Source: Arthrobacter rhizosphaerae (GTDB taxonomy: Bacteria; Actinomycetota; Actinomycetes; Actinomycetales; Micrococcaceae). From it: a stretch of DNA of 64,000 bases. Numbering within the stretch: position 1 is the stretch's first letter; the number at the start of each line of letters is the position of its first letter. The notes beneath the pieces were generated by a model. That model ran no database searches and had not been told where the DNA came from. It saw nothing but the letters and a program-made list of their open reading frames with translations. The position numbers were made by a program, and so were the translations under genes. Shown one piece after another: positions 33,281 to 40,812 of this stretch. The DNA is taken from NCBI RefSeq assembly GCF_023062595.1, contig NZ_JALLAN010000014.1:62001-126000 (forward strand), in the 5' to 3' direction.

Positions 33281-34813
33281 CTACTGCAGGGTCGCCGTCA
33301 GCCGCGCCACATTGTCCACATACTTGACCAGCATGGGCCGCTGCATCCAGTCGTCGAGGATGAGTTCGTGCGAGATGTCCCGGTAGGTGTCCTCCACGGC
33401 CCGCATCCGGGTGACAATGTCCTTTCCCAGGAGCATCACGGACACCTCCAGGTTCAGCGAAAATGACCGCATGTCCATGTTGCTGGAACCGAGGACGGCC
33501 ACTTCGTCGTCGATGGTGAAGTGCTTGGCGTGCAGCACAAACGGCGCTTTGTACAGGTAGATGCGCACGCCGGCTTCCAGCAGCGCCTGGTAGTAGGACC
33601 TTTGGGCGTGGTGCACCAGGAGCTGGTCGCCTTTTTCGGAAACGAAGAGTTCGACGGCGACCCCCCGCTGCGCCGCCGTTGTCACCGCGTAGAGCAGGGA
33701 GTCGTCGGGGACGAAATACGGGCTGCAGATGGAGATCCGGTGCTGGGCGGAATAGATGAGGGTGTTGAAGAGCCGCAGGTTGTTTTCGGTGCTGAATCCG
33801 GGGCCGCTGGGGACCACCTGGGCGGTAATGGTGCCGGGCGACAGTTCGGGCGGGTGCGCCAGCTGATCCTCCAGGGAATCGTCTGTCTCACTCAGCCAAT
33901 CGGTGGCGAACACCACGTTCAGGGTGGTGACAATCGGGCCGCGCAGGCACGTCATCAGCTCTACCCATTCACGGCCGACTTTGCGGTGCCGGGGATTGTT
34001 GTAGGAAGGCTCGATCAGGTTCTGGGAGCCCGTGAAAGCCACTTCGCCGTCGATCACCATGATTTTGCGGTGGTTGCGAAGATCCGGCCGGCGCCACTGT
34101 CCATGGACGGGACGCAGCGGCAGCATGGGGCGCCACTGGATCTTGCTGTTGTTGAGCCTTCTGATGAGCTTCCGGTAGCCCTTGATACGCAACGTGCCGA
34201 GGTGGTCGAACAGTACACGGACCTCAACACCGCGCTCAGCTGCTTCCACCATGGCCTCGAAGAGGTCTTCGGTGACGTGGTCTGCGCTCATGATGTAGAA
34301 CTCGGCATTGACGAAGACCTTGGCTTTGCGCACGGCTGCAGCCATTGCCTTGATCGAATCCGGATACCCGGGCAGCAGCTCCACACTGTTGCCGTCCACC
34401 ATGGGCAGCGAGCCAAGTCTGCGGTTGAGCTCCGCGGCGGAACCCACCCACTCCGGACCGGAGTACCTGCTCGCGAGGGTGGCAAGTTGCGATGTGCCTG
34501 CCTGAATCCGCTTGTTCACGGCTTCCTGCTGTGCCCTGCGCCGGCGGGAAAGCCTGAAGTTGCCGAACAGCAGGAAGAGCACCAGTCCCAGCACCGGAAC
34601 AAAGAAGATGCCCAGCAGCCAGGCCATCGCGGTGGTGGGGCGCCGGTTTCCGGGAATGATTCCAACGGCCAAGACACGGATCACCAAGTCGAGAAGGCTC
34701 AGGAACAATATGAGCCAAGGTGGCAGCGTGCCAGCCAACGGAAACGGCCAGAGCAAAATGAACCCCCATAGTTCACAGCCCGCCGGACCTGTTCCGGAGC
34801 GGGCAATGCCCAC
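33281..34813 (-). CDS. cls: Cardiolipin synthase (phospholipase D family)
   Basis: A 510-residue membrane enzyme. Two N-terminal helices (PPWLILFLSLLDLVIRVLAV; MAWLLGIFFVPVLGLVLFLL) are followed by two HKD catalytic motifs: NHRKIMVIDGEVAFTGSQN and LHAKHFTIDDEVAVLGSSN. It condenses two phosphatidylglycerols, or PG with CDP-diacylglycerol, into cardiolipin. The start is uncertain: GTG 34813 is the longest frame, but the first 20 residues are atypical and a TTG further in may be used. It is convergent with pabB. Confidence 0.9.
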   Translation of the reverse strand: MGIARSGTGPAGCELWGFILLWPFPLAGTLPPWLILFLSLLDLVIRVLAVGIIPGNRRPTTAMAWLLGIFFVPVLGLVLFLLFGNFRLSRRRRAQQEAVNKRIQAGTSQLATLASRYSGPEWVGSAAELNRRLGSLPMVDGNSVELLPGYPDSIKAMAAAVRKAKVFVNAEFYIMSADHVTEDLFEAMVEAAERGVEVRVLFDHLGTLRIKGYRKLIRRLNNSKIQWRPMLPLRPVHGQWRRPDLRNHRKIMVIDGEVAFTGSQNLIEPSYNNPRHRKVGREWVELMTCLRGPIVTTLNVVFATDWLSETDDSLEDQLAHPPELSPGTITAQVVPSGPGFSTENNLRLFNTLIYSAQHRISICSPYFVPDDSLLYAVTTAAQRGVAVELFVSEKGDQLLVHHAQRSYYQALLEAGVRIYLYKAPFVLHAKHFTIDDEVAVLGSSNMDMRSFSLNLEVSVMLLGKDIVTRMRAVEDTYRDISHELILDDWMQRPMLVKYVDNVARLTATLQ

Positions 34814-34837
34814 AGCCTATCCCGCAGCAGCCCGCAC

Positions 34838-34843
34838 TAAGCT
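34838..34843 (+). promoter_or_regulatory. -10 element for a leaderless pabC mRNA
   Basis: TAAGCT lies six bases before ATG 34850. The intervening GGAGG is only one base from the ATG, too close to serve as a Shine-Dalgarno sequence. Confidence 0.42.
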
Positions 34844-34849
34844 GGAGGC

Positions 34850-35791
34850 ATGACTGCTGCTACTCCCGCCACGGTGCTGGTGTTCCTTGATCCCGAGTTC
34901 CCCAACGGCCGGATTGCCGACGCCTCACAGCCGCAAATAATGGCCACGGACCAGGGAGCCACCCGCGGGGACGGAGTCTTCGAATCCCTCCTGGCTGTAG
35001 CGGGACATCCACGGAAGCTGCAGGCGCACCTGGACCGGTTGGAGGGTTCAGCCCGGCTCTTGGACCTTCACATCCCCGCCCAAGAGGCATGGCGGCTGGC
35101 CATCACCACCGCGTTGGCGGAGTACCGCACGGCGCATCCTGCCGTGGACCCGGCCGAAGACGAAGCCGTACTGAAGCTCCTGGTGACCCGCGGCGTCGAA
35201 GGCTCATCCGGCCCCACCTGCTGGGTACAGGCTTCACCGGTGCCTCCCACCGGCCGACGTCAGCGTGAAACGGGTGTTGACGTCATCCTGCTGGATCGTG
35301 GCTATGACAGTGAAGCTGGCGAGCGCGCCCCATGGCTGCTCCTCGGAGCCAAGACACTGTCCTATGCGGTCAACATGGCGGCCCTGCGGTACGCCCACAA
35401 GCAGGGCGCTGACGACGTCATCTTTACGTCCGCCGACGGCCGGGTCCTGGAGGGTCCCACCTCAACGGTGCTGCTCGCCCATGTTCAAACGGTCGACGGC
35501 GGCGGCATCAGTCGCACGGTCAAGCGGCTTATCACCCCCCAACTGGACAGCGGGATCCTGCCCGGGACTTCCCAGGGCGCTCTTTTCACTGCCGCCAAGG
35601 CCGCGGGCTGGGAGCTCGGCTATGGCCCGCTGGAACCACAGGACCTGCTGGATGCCGACGCCGTCTGGCTCATTTCCAGCATCCGCCTCCTGGCGCCGGT
35701 GAACCATATTGACGGGAAGGAAATCGGAACCCCTGCACTCCGCAAACAGCTCACGGTTGAACTCAGCGAGCTTTTCGCGGGGACCGAATAG
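34850..35791 (+). CDS. pabC: Aminodeoxychorismate lyase-type class IV aminotransferase
   Basis: A 313-residue PLP enzyme of fold type IV. The N-terminal block ATDQGATRGDGVFESLLAV, the PLP lysine in LLGAKTLSYAVNMAALRYA, and the phosphate-binding block VLEGPTSTVLL with SGILPGTSQGALF are all present. It removes pyruvate from aminodeoxychorismate to give p-aminobenzoate, which fits the PabB gene next door but one. A D-amino-acid or branched-chain aminotransferase role cannot be fully excluded by sequence; the context favours PabC. Confidence 0.87.
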   Translation: MTAATPATVLVFLDPEFPNGRIADASQPQIMATDQGATRGDGVFESLLAVAGHPRKLQAHLDRLEGSARLLDLHIPAQEAWRLAITTALAEYRTAHPAVDPAEDEAVLKLLVTRGVEGSSGPTCWVQASPVPPTGRRQRETGVDVILLDRGYDSEAGERAPWLLLGAKTLSYAVNMAALRYAHKQGADDVIFTSADGRVLEGPTSTVLLAHVQTVDGGGISRTVKRLITPQLDSGILPGTSQGALFTAAKAAGWELGYGPLEPQDLLDADAVWLISSIRLLAPVNHIDGKEIGTPALRKQLTVELSELFAGTE

Positions 35792-35815
35792 GTTTCACCA
35801 GGGCCGGGTCCGATG

Positions 35816-36373
35816 TCAGAAGGGTCCTCGTGGCGGCTCGTCCTGCTCCGTGGACTCCTCGGAAACCTGTTCTTGTTGAGCCTCCGGAAGGGACTCGGGG
35901 CGCACTTCCACCAGCGCCTGCGGTCCGGTCCGTATTTCCGGAATCGGGCCCGGCCGATCCGGAAAAAAATCGATGACCCGGGCCAGCTCATCGTGCAGTG
36001 AGCGGCGACGGGAAATGCCTGGCGGGAGGGCATCACGTTCGGCCTGCCGTGCGGCTTCGAGCGCCCTCTGCCCTGCTTCGGTGATGGCCACGTCTATGCT
36101 GCGCCGATCCACCGGGCTGCGGGAGCGCGTCACCAGACCGCCGGCTTCAAGCCGAGCCAGCACTTTGCCCAGGCTTTGGCTCTGGACCTTGATTTGGGCT
36201 GCCAGCCTTTCCTGATTCAGGGGACCACCCTCGATGCACTGGAGTGCTATGACTGCCGCGTGGGTAAGCCCTAATGCTGCCAAAGCCCGGTCCTGTCGTC
36301 GTTCAACGAGCCGTGCAGCCATGGACAGCAACTGATGCGTGCTCCAGGTGTTGGCGTCCTGATTCCGAATCAT
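35816..36373 (-). CDS. MarR-family transcriptional regulator
   Basis: A 185-residue winged-helix protein. The MarR core is clear: QLLSMAARLVERRQDRALAA, HAAVIALQCIEGGPLNQERL, QSQSLGKVLARLEAGGLVTR and the wing RSPVDRRSIDVAITEAGQ. The tail of about 45 residues is Pro/Glu/Gln-rich and unusual. ATG 36373 has GGAGG upstream. Two palindromic boxes upstream at 36470-36504 are its probable operators. No obvious target gene is divergent and close; the next plus-strand gene starts 410 bp away behind a riboswitch. Confidence 0.88.
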   Translation of the reverse strand: MIRNQDANTWSTHQLLSMAARLVERRQDRALAALGLTHAAVIALQCIEGGPLNQERLAAQIKVQSQSLGKVLARLEAGGLVTRSRSPVDRRSIDVAITEAGQRALEAARQAERDALPPGISRRRSLHDELARVIDFFPDRPGPIPEIRTGPQALVEVRPESLPEAQQEQVSEESTEQDEPPRGPF

Positions 36374-36469
36374 CCGTCCAGCCCTCCTCCTGGTTGCGAT
36401 CCTTGCCGCCAATGCCCTGGGGTTACCGTCAGGACATAACTTCAGCGCATAACATCCAACGCTCTACCA

Positions 36470-36504
36470 TAAGCATGCTTACTATCCTTATGGCAAGTAT
36501 GCTT
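36470..36504. promoter_or_regulatory. Paired operator boxes upstream of the marR-type gene
   Basis: TAAGCATGCTTA is a perfect 12-bp palindrome at 36470-36481. A near copy, AAGTATGCTT, lies at 36495-36504. The two boxes are 24 bp apart centre to centre, about two and a half helical turns. Such paired palindromes near the regulator's own promoter suggest autoregulation by two MarR dimers. Confidence 0.62.
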
Positions 36505-36608
36505 ACCAACTCTTTGTGGCCGGCGCCGGGCCAGCCCTTGCCTATAGGCGGAAAATTCTTGCGATTCAAGGTGACACCGGCGGACATGACCACCCGTTAC
36601 GGAACATG

Positions 36609-36651
36609 ACGACGGCGGCGGTGCAGGCCGCCGTCGTAAGTGTTACTTTTT
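36609..36651 (+). terminator. Hairpin with T-run just ahead of the SAM riboswitch
   Basis: ACGACGGCGG (36609-36618) pairs perfectly with CCGCCGTCGT (36628-36637); TTACTTTTTT follows at 36642-36651. This looks like an intrinsic terminator that insulates the riboswitch unit, or a first regulatory hairpin in its leader. Confidence 0.5.
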
Positions 36652-36652
36652 T

Positions 36653-36740
36653 GAGGAGTAATGAGAACCGGTGCCAAGCCCTGACTTGCCGGTCGGCAAC
36701 CCTCCCTTTCGCGGCGGGGTGCCTCAGGTGAATACTCGGC
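36653..36740 (+). promoter_or_regulatory. S-adenosylmethionine riboswitch (SAM-IV / SAM-I/IV type)
   Basis: The leader carries the conserved actinobacterial SAM core: GGTGCCAAGCCCTGACTTGC, then CGGTCGGCAACCCTCC, GCGGCGGGGTGCC and CAGGTGAA. The closing P1 helix is GAGTA (36656-36660) with TACTC (36733-36737). It lies 43 bp upstream of the DUF1737 start, so it should control the DUF1737-rhodanese-metZ operon, lowering expression when SAM is plentiful. There is no clear terminator after it, so control is probably at translation initiation (AAGGAG near 36772). Confidence 0.85.
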
Positions 36741-36782
36741 ATTCGACCACATCGAGCTGCAAGCGTGAGAGAAGGAGACCTC

Positions 36783-37103
36783 GTGTCAGACGCACCTGCC
36801 CAAACCATTCCGGCCCCCAGCGCCGAAGCGGCCGCTTCGGAAGAGAAACTGGCCTACCGCCTGATTACCGGACCGGATGACCGGAGTTTCTGCGAGCGGA
36901 TCTCGACTGCGCTGGGCGAAGGCTACGTGCTGCACGGAAGCCCGGCAGCCACCTACAACGGCATCAACGTCATCGTGGCGCAGGCACTCGTGCTCCCCAC
37001 GGCCATTGCCAGTGCCGACGCCGCAGTTGCCACCGCTGTTGACCGGCTTGAGGCCGATGACACCGCTGACGACGCCGAAGGCGCATTTGAGGGGCACGCA
37101 TGA
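36783..37103 (+). CDS. DUF1737-domain protein
   Basis: A 106-residue protein. The central 50 residues (YRLITGPDDRSFCERISTAL, then EGYVLHGSPAATYNG) are the DUF1737 domain; both ends are Ala/Asp-rich and disordered. AAGGAG five bases before GTG 36783 fixes the start. It is the first gene after the SAM riboswitch and overlaps the rhodanese start by 4 bp (ATGA), so it belongs to sulfur-amino-acid metabolism by context, but its function is unknown. Confidence 0.82.
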   Translation: MSDAPAQTIPAPSAEAAASEEKLAYRLITGPDDRSFCERISTALGEGYVLHGSPAATYNGINVIVAQALVLPTAIASADAAVATAVDRLEADDTADDAEGAFEGHA

Positions 37104-37510
37104 GCTACGCAGGAGATCTGACGCCTACGGATGCCTGGGCCAAACTCGAAGCCGGCGCCATCCTGGTGGACGTCCGGACTGAGGGCGAATGGGCCCACAT
37201 CGGCATTCCGGAGACCAAAGCGACGGAGAACGATCCTCTGTTCATTTCCTGGTCCTTCCCCGGCGGAAAACCGAACCCGGAGTTCATCGACCAACTCAGG
37301 CAGCAAGCGCCTGAGGATGCCGACGTCGAGCTCGTCTTCCTGTGCCGCTCGGGCCAGCGCTCCATCTCCGCAGCCATCGCCGCAACTCAAGCCGGCTACA
37401 CCTCGTACAACGTCCTGGAGGGGTTTGAAGGCGAGCCCGACCGTTACGGCGAGCGCACCGTCAACGGCTGGAAGAACCGCGGCCTTCCCACCAACCTTGG
37501 AAAGAACTAA
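37100..37510 (+). CDS. Rhodanese-domain sulfurtransferase
   Basis: A 136-residue single rhodanese domain (AGAILVDVRTEGEWAHIGIP; catalytic loop FLCRSGQRSISAA). The active-site Cys is present, so it can carry a persulfide. It lies between DUF1737 and metZ, touching both, under the SAM riboswitch. Rhodanese next to metZ is recurrent in bacteria and suggests that it supplies or handles sulfide for homocysteine synthesis (inference). Confidence 0.92.
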   Translation: MSYAGDLTPTDAWAKLEAGAILVDVRTEGEWAHIGIPETKATENDPLFISWSFPGGKPNPEFIDQLRQQAPEDADVELVFLCRSGQRSISAAIAATQAGYTSYNVLEGFEGEPDRYGERTVNGWKNRGLPTNLGKN

Positions 37511-38719
37511 GTGACCTTCAACCCTGACGCCGCCGGCTGGAGCCCTGACACCCAGGCTGTTCGCGGCGGACTCGACCGTACCAACTTCCAGGAGACAGCT
37601 GAGCCGGTTTTCCTGAACTCCGGTTTCGTCTATGAATCCGCGGCCGCTGCCGAGCGCGCGTTCACCGGCGAAGACGAACGATTCGTCTACTCCCGCTATG
37701 GGAACCCGTCCGTGGCCACCTTCCAGGAACGCCTGCGGCTTTTGGAAGGCACCGAGGCGTGCTTTGCGACGGCGTCCGGCATGTCCGCTGTTTTCACGGC
37801 ACTCGGTGCGCTGCTGGCTGCCGGCGACAGGGTGGTGGCTGCCCGCTCTCTGTTCGGTTCCTGCTTTGTGATCCTCAACGAGATCCTCCCCCGCTGGGGC
37901 GTCGAGACGGTCTTCGTCGACGGCCCGGACCTGGAGCAGTGGAGCGAGGCGTTGTCCGTTCCTACCACCGCCGTCTTCTTTGAATCACCGTCCAATCCCA
38001 TGCAGGAGATCGTGGACATCGCGGCTGTCAGCGAACTGGCGCACGCCGCCGGCGCAACCGTCGTCGTCGACAACGTTTTTGCCACTCCCCTGCTGCAGCG
38101 CTGCGGAGACCTCGGTGCCGACGTCATTGTTTACTCCGGCACCAAGCACATTGACGGCCAGGGCAGAGTACTGGGCGGCGCAATTATGGGGACCAAGGAA
38201 TTCATCGACGGCCCCGTGAAGCAGCTCATGCGGCACACCGGCCCTTCGCTGTCCTCCTTCAACGCGTGGGTGCTGACCAAGGGCCTCGAAACGATGGCGT
38301 TACGGGTCAACCATTCCTCCGCCTCAGCCCTTCGCCTCGCCGAATGGCTTGAGCAGCAGCCGGGTGTCAGCTGGGTCAAGTACCCGCTCCTGAAGTCCCA
38401 CCCGCAGTACGAGCTCGCGGCCAAGCAGATGAAGGCCGGCGGAACAGTACTGACCCTGGAGCTGAACCCTTCGGCCGGGCGCACCGCCAAAGACGCCGCC
38501 TTTGCCCTCCTGGACGCCCTGGGGATCATCGACATCTCCAACAACCTTGGCGATTCCAAATCCCTCATCACCCACCCCGCCACCACAACCCACCGCGCGA
38601 TGGGACCGGAAGGCAGGGCAGCGATCGGGCTGACTGACGGCGTGGTTCGGCTGTCCGTGGGCCTGGAGGACGTGGATGACCTCATTGGTGACCTGGAGCA
38701 GGCACTCAAGCAGGTCTGA
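37511..38719 (+). CDS. metZ: O-succinylhomoserine sulfhydrylase
   Basis: A 402-residue PLP enzyme of the Cys/Met gamma-family. It makes homocysteine from an activated homoserine and sulfide. Core motifs are FVYSRYGNPSVATFQERLRL, TASGMSAVFTAL, VVVDNVFATPLLQ, the PLP lysine in VYSGTKHIDGQGRVLGG and SRLITHP-like DSKSLITHPATTTH. The sequence fits MetZ better than MetB because of the IDGQGR segment and its company with a rhodanese. GTG 37511 directly follows the rhodanese stop. It is under the SAM riboswitch. Confidence 0.93.
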   Translation: MTFNPDAAGWSPDTQAVRGGLDRTNFQETAEPVFLNSGFVYESAAAAERAFTGEDERFVYSRYGNPSVATFQERLRLLEGTEACFATASGMSAVFTALGALLAAGDRVVAARSLFGSCFVILNEILPRWGVETVFVDGPDLEQWSEALSVPTTAVFFESPSNPMQEIVDIAAVSELAHAAGATVVVDNVFATPLLQRCGDLGADVIVYSGTKHIDGQGRVLGGAIMGTKEFIDGPVKQLMRHTGPSLSSFNAWVLTKGLETMALRVNHSSASALRLAEWLEQQPGVSWVKYPLLKSHPQYELAAKQMKAGGTVLTLELNPSAGRTAKDAAFALLDALGIIDISNNLGDSKSLITHPATTTHRAMGPEGRAAIGLTDGVVRLSVGLEDVDDLIGDLEQALKQV

Positions 38720-38732
38720 CGTCATATATATT

Positions 38733-38752
38733 GTGGCGGTACCGACCGCCGC
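38733..38752 (+). terminator. Hairpin terminator after metZ
   Basis: GTGGCGGT and ACCGCCGC pair over 8 bp (one G-U) around ACCG, 14 bp after the metZ stop; a T-rich stretch follows (TTGTGTTGGTTTGTTT). Confidence 0.5.
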
Positions 38753-38880
38753 TTGTGTTGGTTTGTTTCCCAGCATCAGAACCCGCCGCCTCCCGGCGCG
38801 GGTGCTGCAGTTCCTGACCGTCAGCAGGAAAGGCATTCGGTGTTCAGCGATACTCAGATCGTTCGACAAAAGGAGAACCA

Positions 38881-39474
38881 ATGCAGACCGGACAGAACAT
38901 TGCAGCCGAAGAGCAACGCACATCGGCCCCAGCCTCACAGGAGCCAGCGGCCAGCGGCGCACCCCTGCCGCCGGCAGCTGCCCGCCCACTCGCGCCGGTA
39001 GCTACCCGCCCACTCGCAGTCGTCAGGATCGTACTTGGGTCCGTTTTTCTCTGGGCTTTCTTTGACAAGACTTTTGGACTCGGCTTTGCCACTTCGCCCG
39101 GAAAGGCATGGATCGCCGGCGGCTCCCCGACGGCAGGCTATCTGGGAAGCATGAAGGGTTCGTTCTCAGGAATGTTCCAGGCACTGGCCGGCGCGCCCAT
39201 CGTGGATTGGCTTTTCATGCTCGGGCTCCTGGGAGCAGGAACCGCACTGGTTCTGGGCATAGCCCTCCGCACGGCGGCGGCCGGCGGAACTGTTCTTCTC
39301 GGCCTGATGTGGCTGTCCTCCTTGCCGCTCCAGAACAACCCCATCATTGACGAACACGTCGTGTATGCCGCGGTCATCATAGCCTTGGCCGCAGCGCGCG
39401 CCGGGGACACTTGGGGGCTGGGCCAACAGTGGTCCGCCCTCATCAAGAACCCGTCACTAGGCTGGCTGCGCTGA
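38881..39474 (+). CDS. DoxX-like membrane protein
   Basis: A 197-residue protein. Residues 1-43 are a cytoplasmic Ala/Pro-rich stretch. Four hydrophobic helices follow, with the DoxX-type opening VVRIVLGSVFLWAFFDKTFG and the second-half block WLFMLGLLGAGTALVLGIAL. DoxX relatives act with quinones or oxidoreductases in the membrane; the role here is unknown. AAGGAG lies six bases before ATG 38881. It follows metZ but is separated by a terminator. Confidence 0.75.
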   Translation: MQTGQNIAAEEQRTSAPASQEPAASGAPLPPAAARPLAPVATRPLAVVRIVLGSVFLWAFFDKTFGLGFATSPGKAWIAGGSPTAGYLGSMKGSFSGMFQALAGAPIVDWLFMLGLLGAGTALVLGIALRTAAAGGTVLLGLMWLSSLPLQNNPIIDEHVVYAAVIIALAAARAGDTWGLGQQWSALIKNPSLGWLR

Positions 39475-39577
39475 CAGCTTCGCCCACTGGAAGACTGGCA
39501 GAGGCCAGTCGCTAGAATGCCGAGTGAAGTACCACCTGCACGGACGCACGTCGGGCGAAAAGAGCCGGCTTGCCGGA

Positions 39578-40768
39578 TCAGAGGCGCCTTACGCGCTGGA
39601 GGACCGGCGGCTGGGCCGCCGTCGGAATTGCCTCAACTCCGTGCATGGTGACCTCCACCGCGTGGGCGACGACGGCGGCCAGCCCGCCGCCGTCGAACGC
39701 CGCGTCCACTCCTGCTTCTTCCCGGGCCCGCCGCTGCTGCTCAGCGCCGGTACCGTGCGAGAGGATCCGGGTGACGCCGGCCCTGACCTGTTCCAGCTCC
39801 CCCTGCTCCCGCAGGACCGGTTCGAGGTAGTCAACCAGGGCGTTCACGACGTCGGCCGCGGGGGCAGGCGTGAAGGTGCCGAAATGGAGGAGCTCACCGC
39901 GGAGACCGCGATTGCTGGCCTGCCAGGACGCCGTCCTCAAGAGGACAGTGGGAACCGGGAGCGGATCAACGTCATCGCGCCATTCCCGGCTTGCCGTTTC
40001 CACCAGAGCGCGGACCAGCACAGCGATGAGGGCTGCATCCTCAGCGCGAAGGCAGACGTCCGCCACACGGACCTCCACGGTGGGGTGGTTCCGCGCCAGC
40101 CTGGCATCGAAGTAGATCATGCCCTCGTCAAGGAGCACCCCTGTTTCCAGGAGCCTTGCAACCGTGCGCCGGTACACGGGCAGGGTACCGAAAATCGCCG
40201 AGGGACCCGACGTCGGCAAACGGTTCCAGGCTTGGGTGCGGTAGCTTTCAAACCCGGTCTCCACTCCGTTCCAGAACGGCGAATTGGCGCTCAGGGCAAC
40301 GAGGATGGCCAGCTTGTCCCGGATCCTGTCCAGCACGGCCACACCCTCCTCAGGGGACTGGATGAAGGTATGGACGTGGAAACCGCATGTGAGCAGCTCG
40401 TGCAAAGTCAGGCCGAAACGCTCTTTAATGGCTGCATACCGGGGGTCTGGTGTGATGTGGGTGGTGGAGGCAAGGGGCGACGTGGCCAGCGCAGCCACAC
40501 GCGCACCATGCTGTCGTGCAGCCTGGTCGGCCAGGGCCCGGCCGTCCCGGATCTGCTGGAGGAGCTCCGTGTAGTCCCGGCACGGCAGCGTCTGGATTTC
40601 GATCTGCTCCAGCTTGAGCTCAGCAGTCAGCCCCCTGTCGCCATCAGATTCCGGGCCGTCGTCGGAAGTGGCGGTCCTGACTGCCAGGAGCGCGTCGGCC
40701 AAGGCCAGCGGCTCCCCCGTATCAGGGTTCACTATGAGCAGTTCTTCCTCCACGCCAAAGGTCCGCAT
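39578..40768 (-). CDS. Carboxylate-amine ligase, YbdK/GCS2 family
   Basis: A 396-residue ATP-grasp-like glutamate-cysteine-ligase-2 family enzyme. It starts MRTFGVEEELLIVNPDTGEP and has ELKLEQIEIQTLP, LTCGFHVHTFIQSPEEGVAV and HPTVEVRVADVCLRAEDA. Family members form gamma-glutamyl or other amide bonds with weak glutamate-cysteine ligase activity. Actinobacteria use mycothiol rather than glutathione, so the true substrate is open. CACAAT six bases before ATG 40768 hints at a leaderless mRNA. Confidence 0.88.
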   Translation of the reverse strand: MRTFGVEEELLIVNPDTGEPLALADALLAVRTATSDDGPESDGDRGLTAELKLEQIEIQTLPCRDYTELLQQIRDGRALADQAARQHGARVAALATSPLASTTHITPDPRYAAIKERFGLTLHELLTCGFHVHTFIQSPEEGVAVLDRIRDKLAILVALSANSPFWNGVETGFESYRTQAWNRLPTSGPSAIFGTLPVYRRTVARLLETGVLLDEGMIYFDARLARNHPTVEVRVADVCLRAEDAALIAVLVRALVETASREWRDDVDPLPVPTVLLRTASWQASNRGLRGELLHFGTFTPAPAADVVNALVDYLEPVLREQGELEQVRAGVTRILSHGTGAEQQRRAREEAGVDAAFDGGGLAAVVAHAVEVTMHGVEAIPTAAQPPVLQRVRRL

Positions 40769-40812
40769 AGATCCATTGTGCGCTCAGCGGCCGTCGATAT
40801 GACTGGAAGCGA

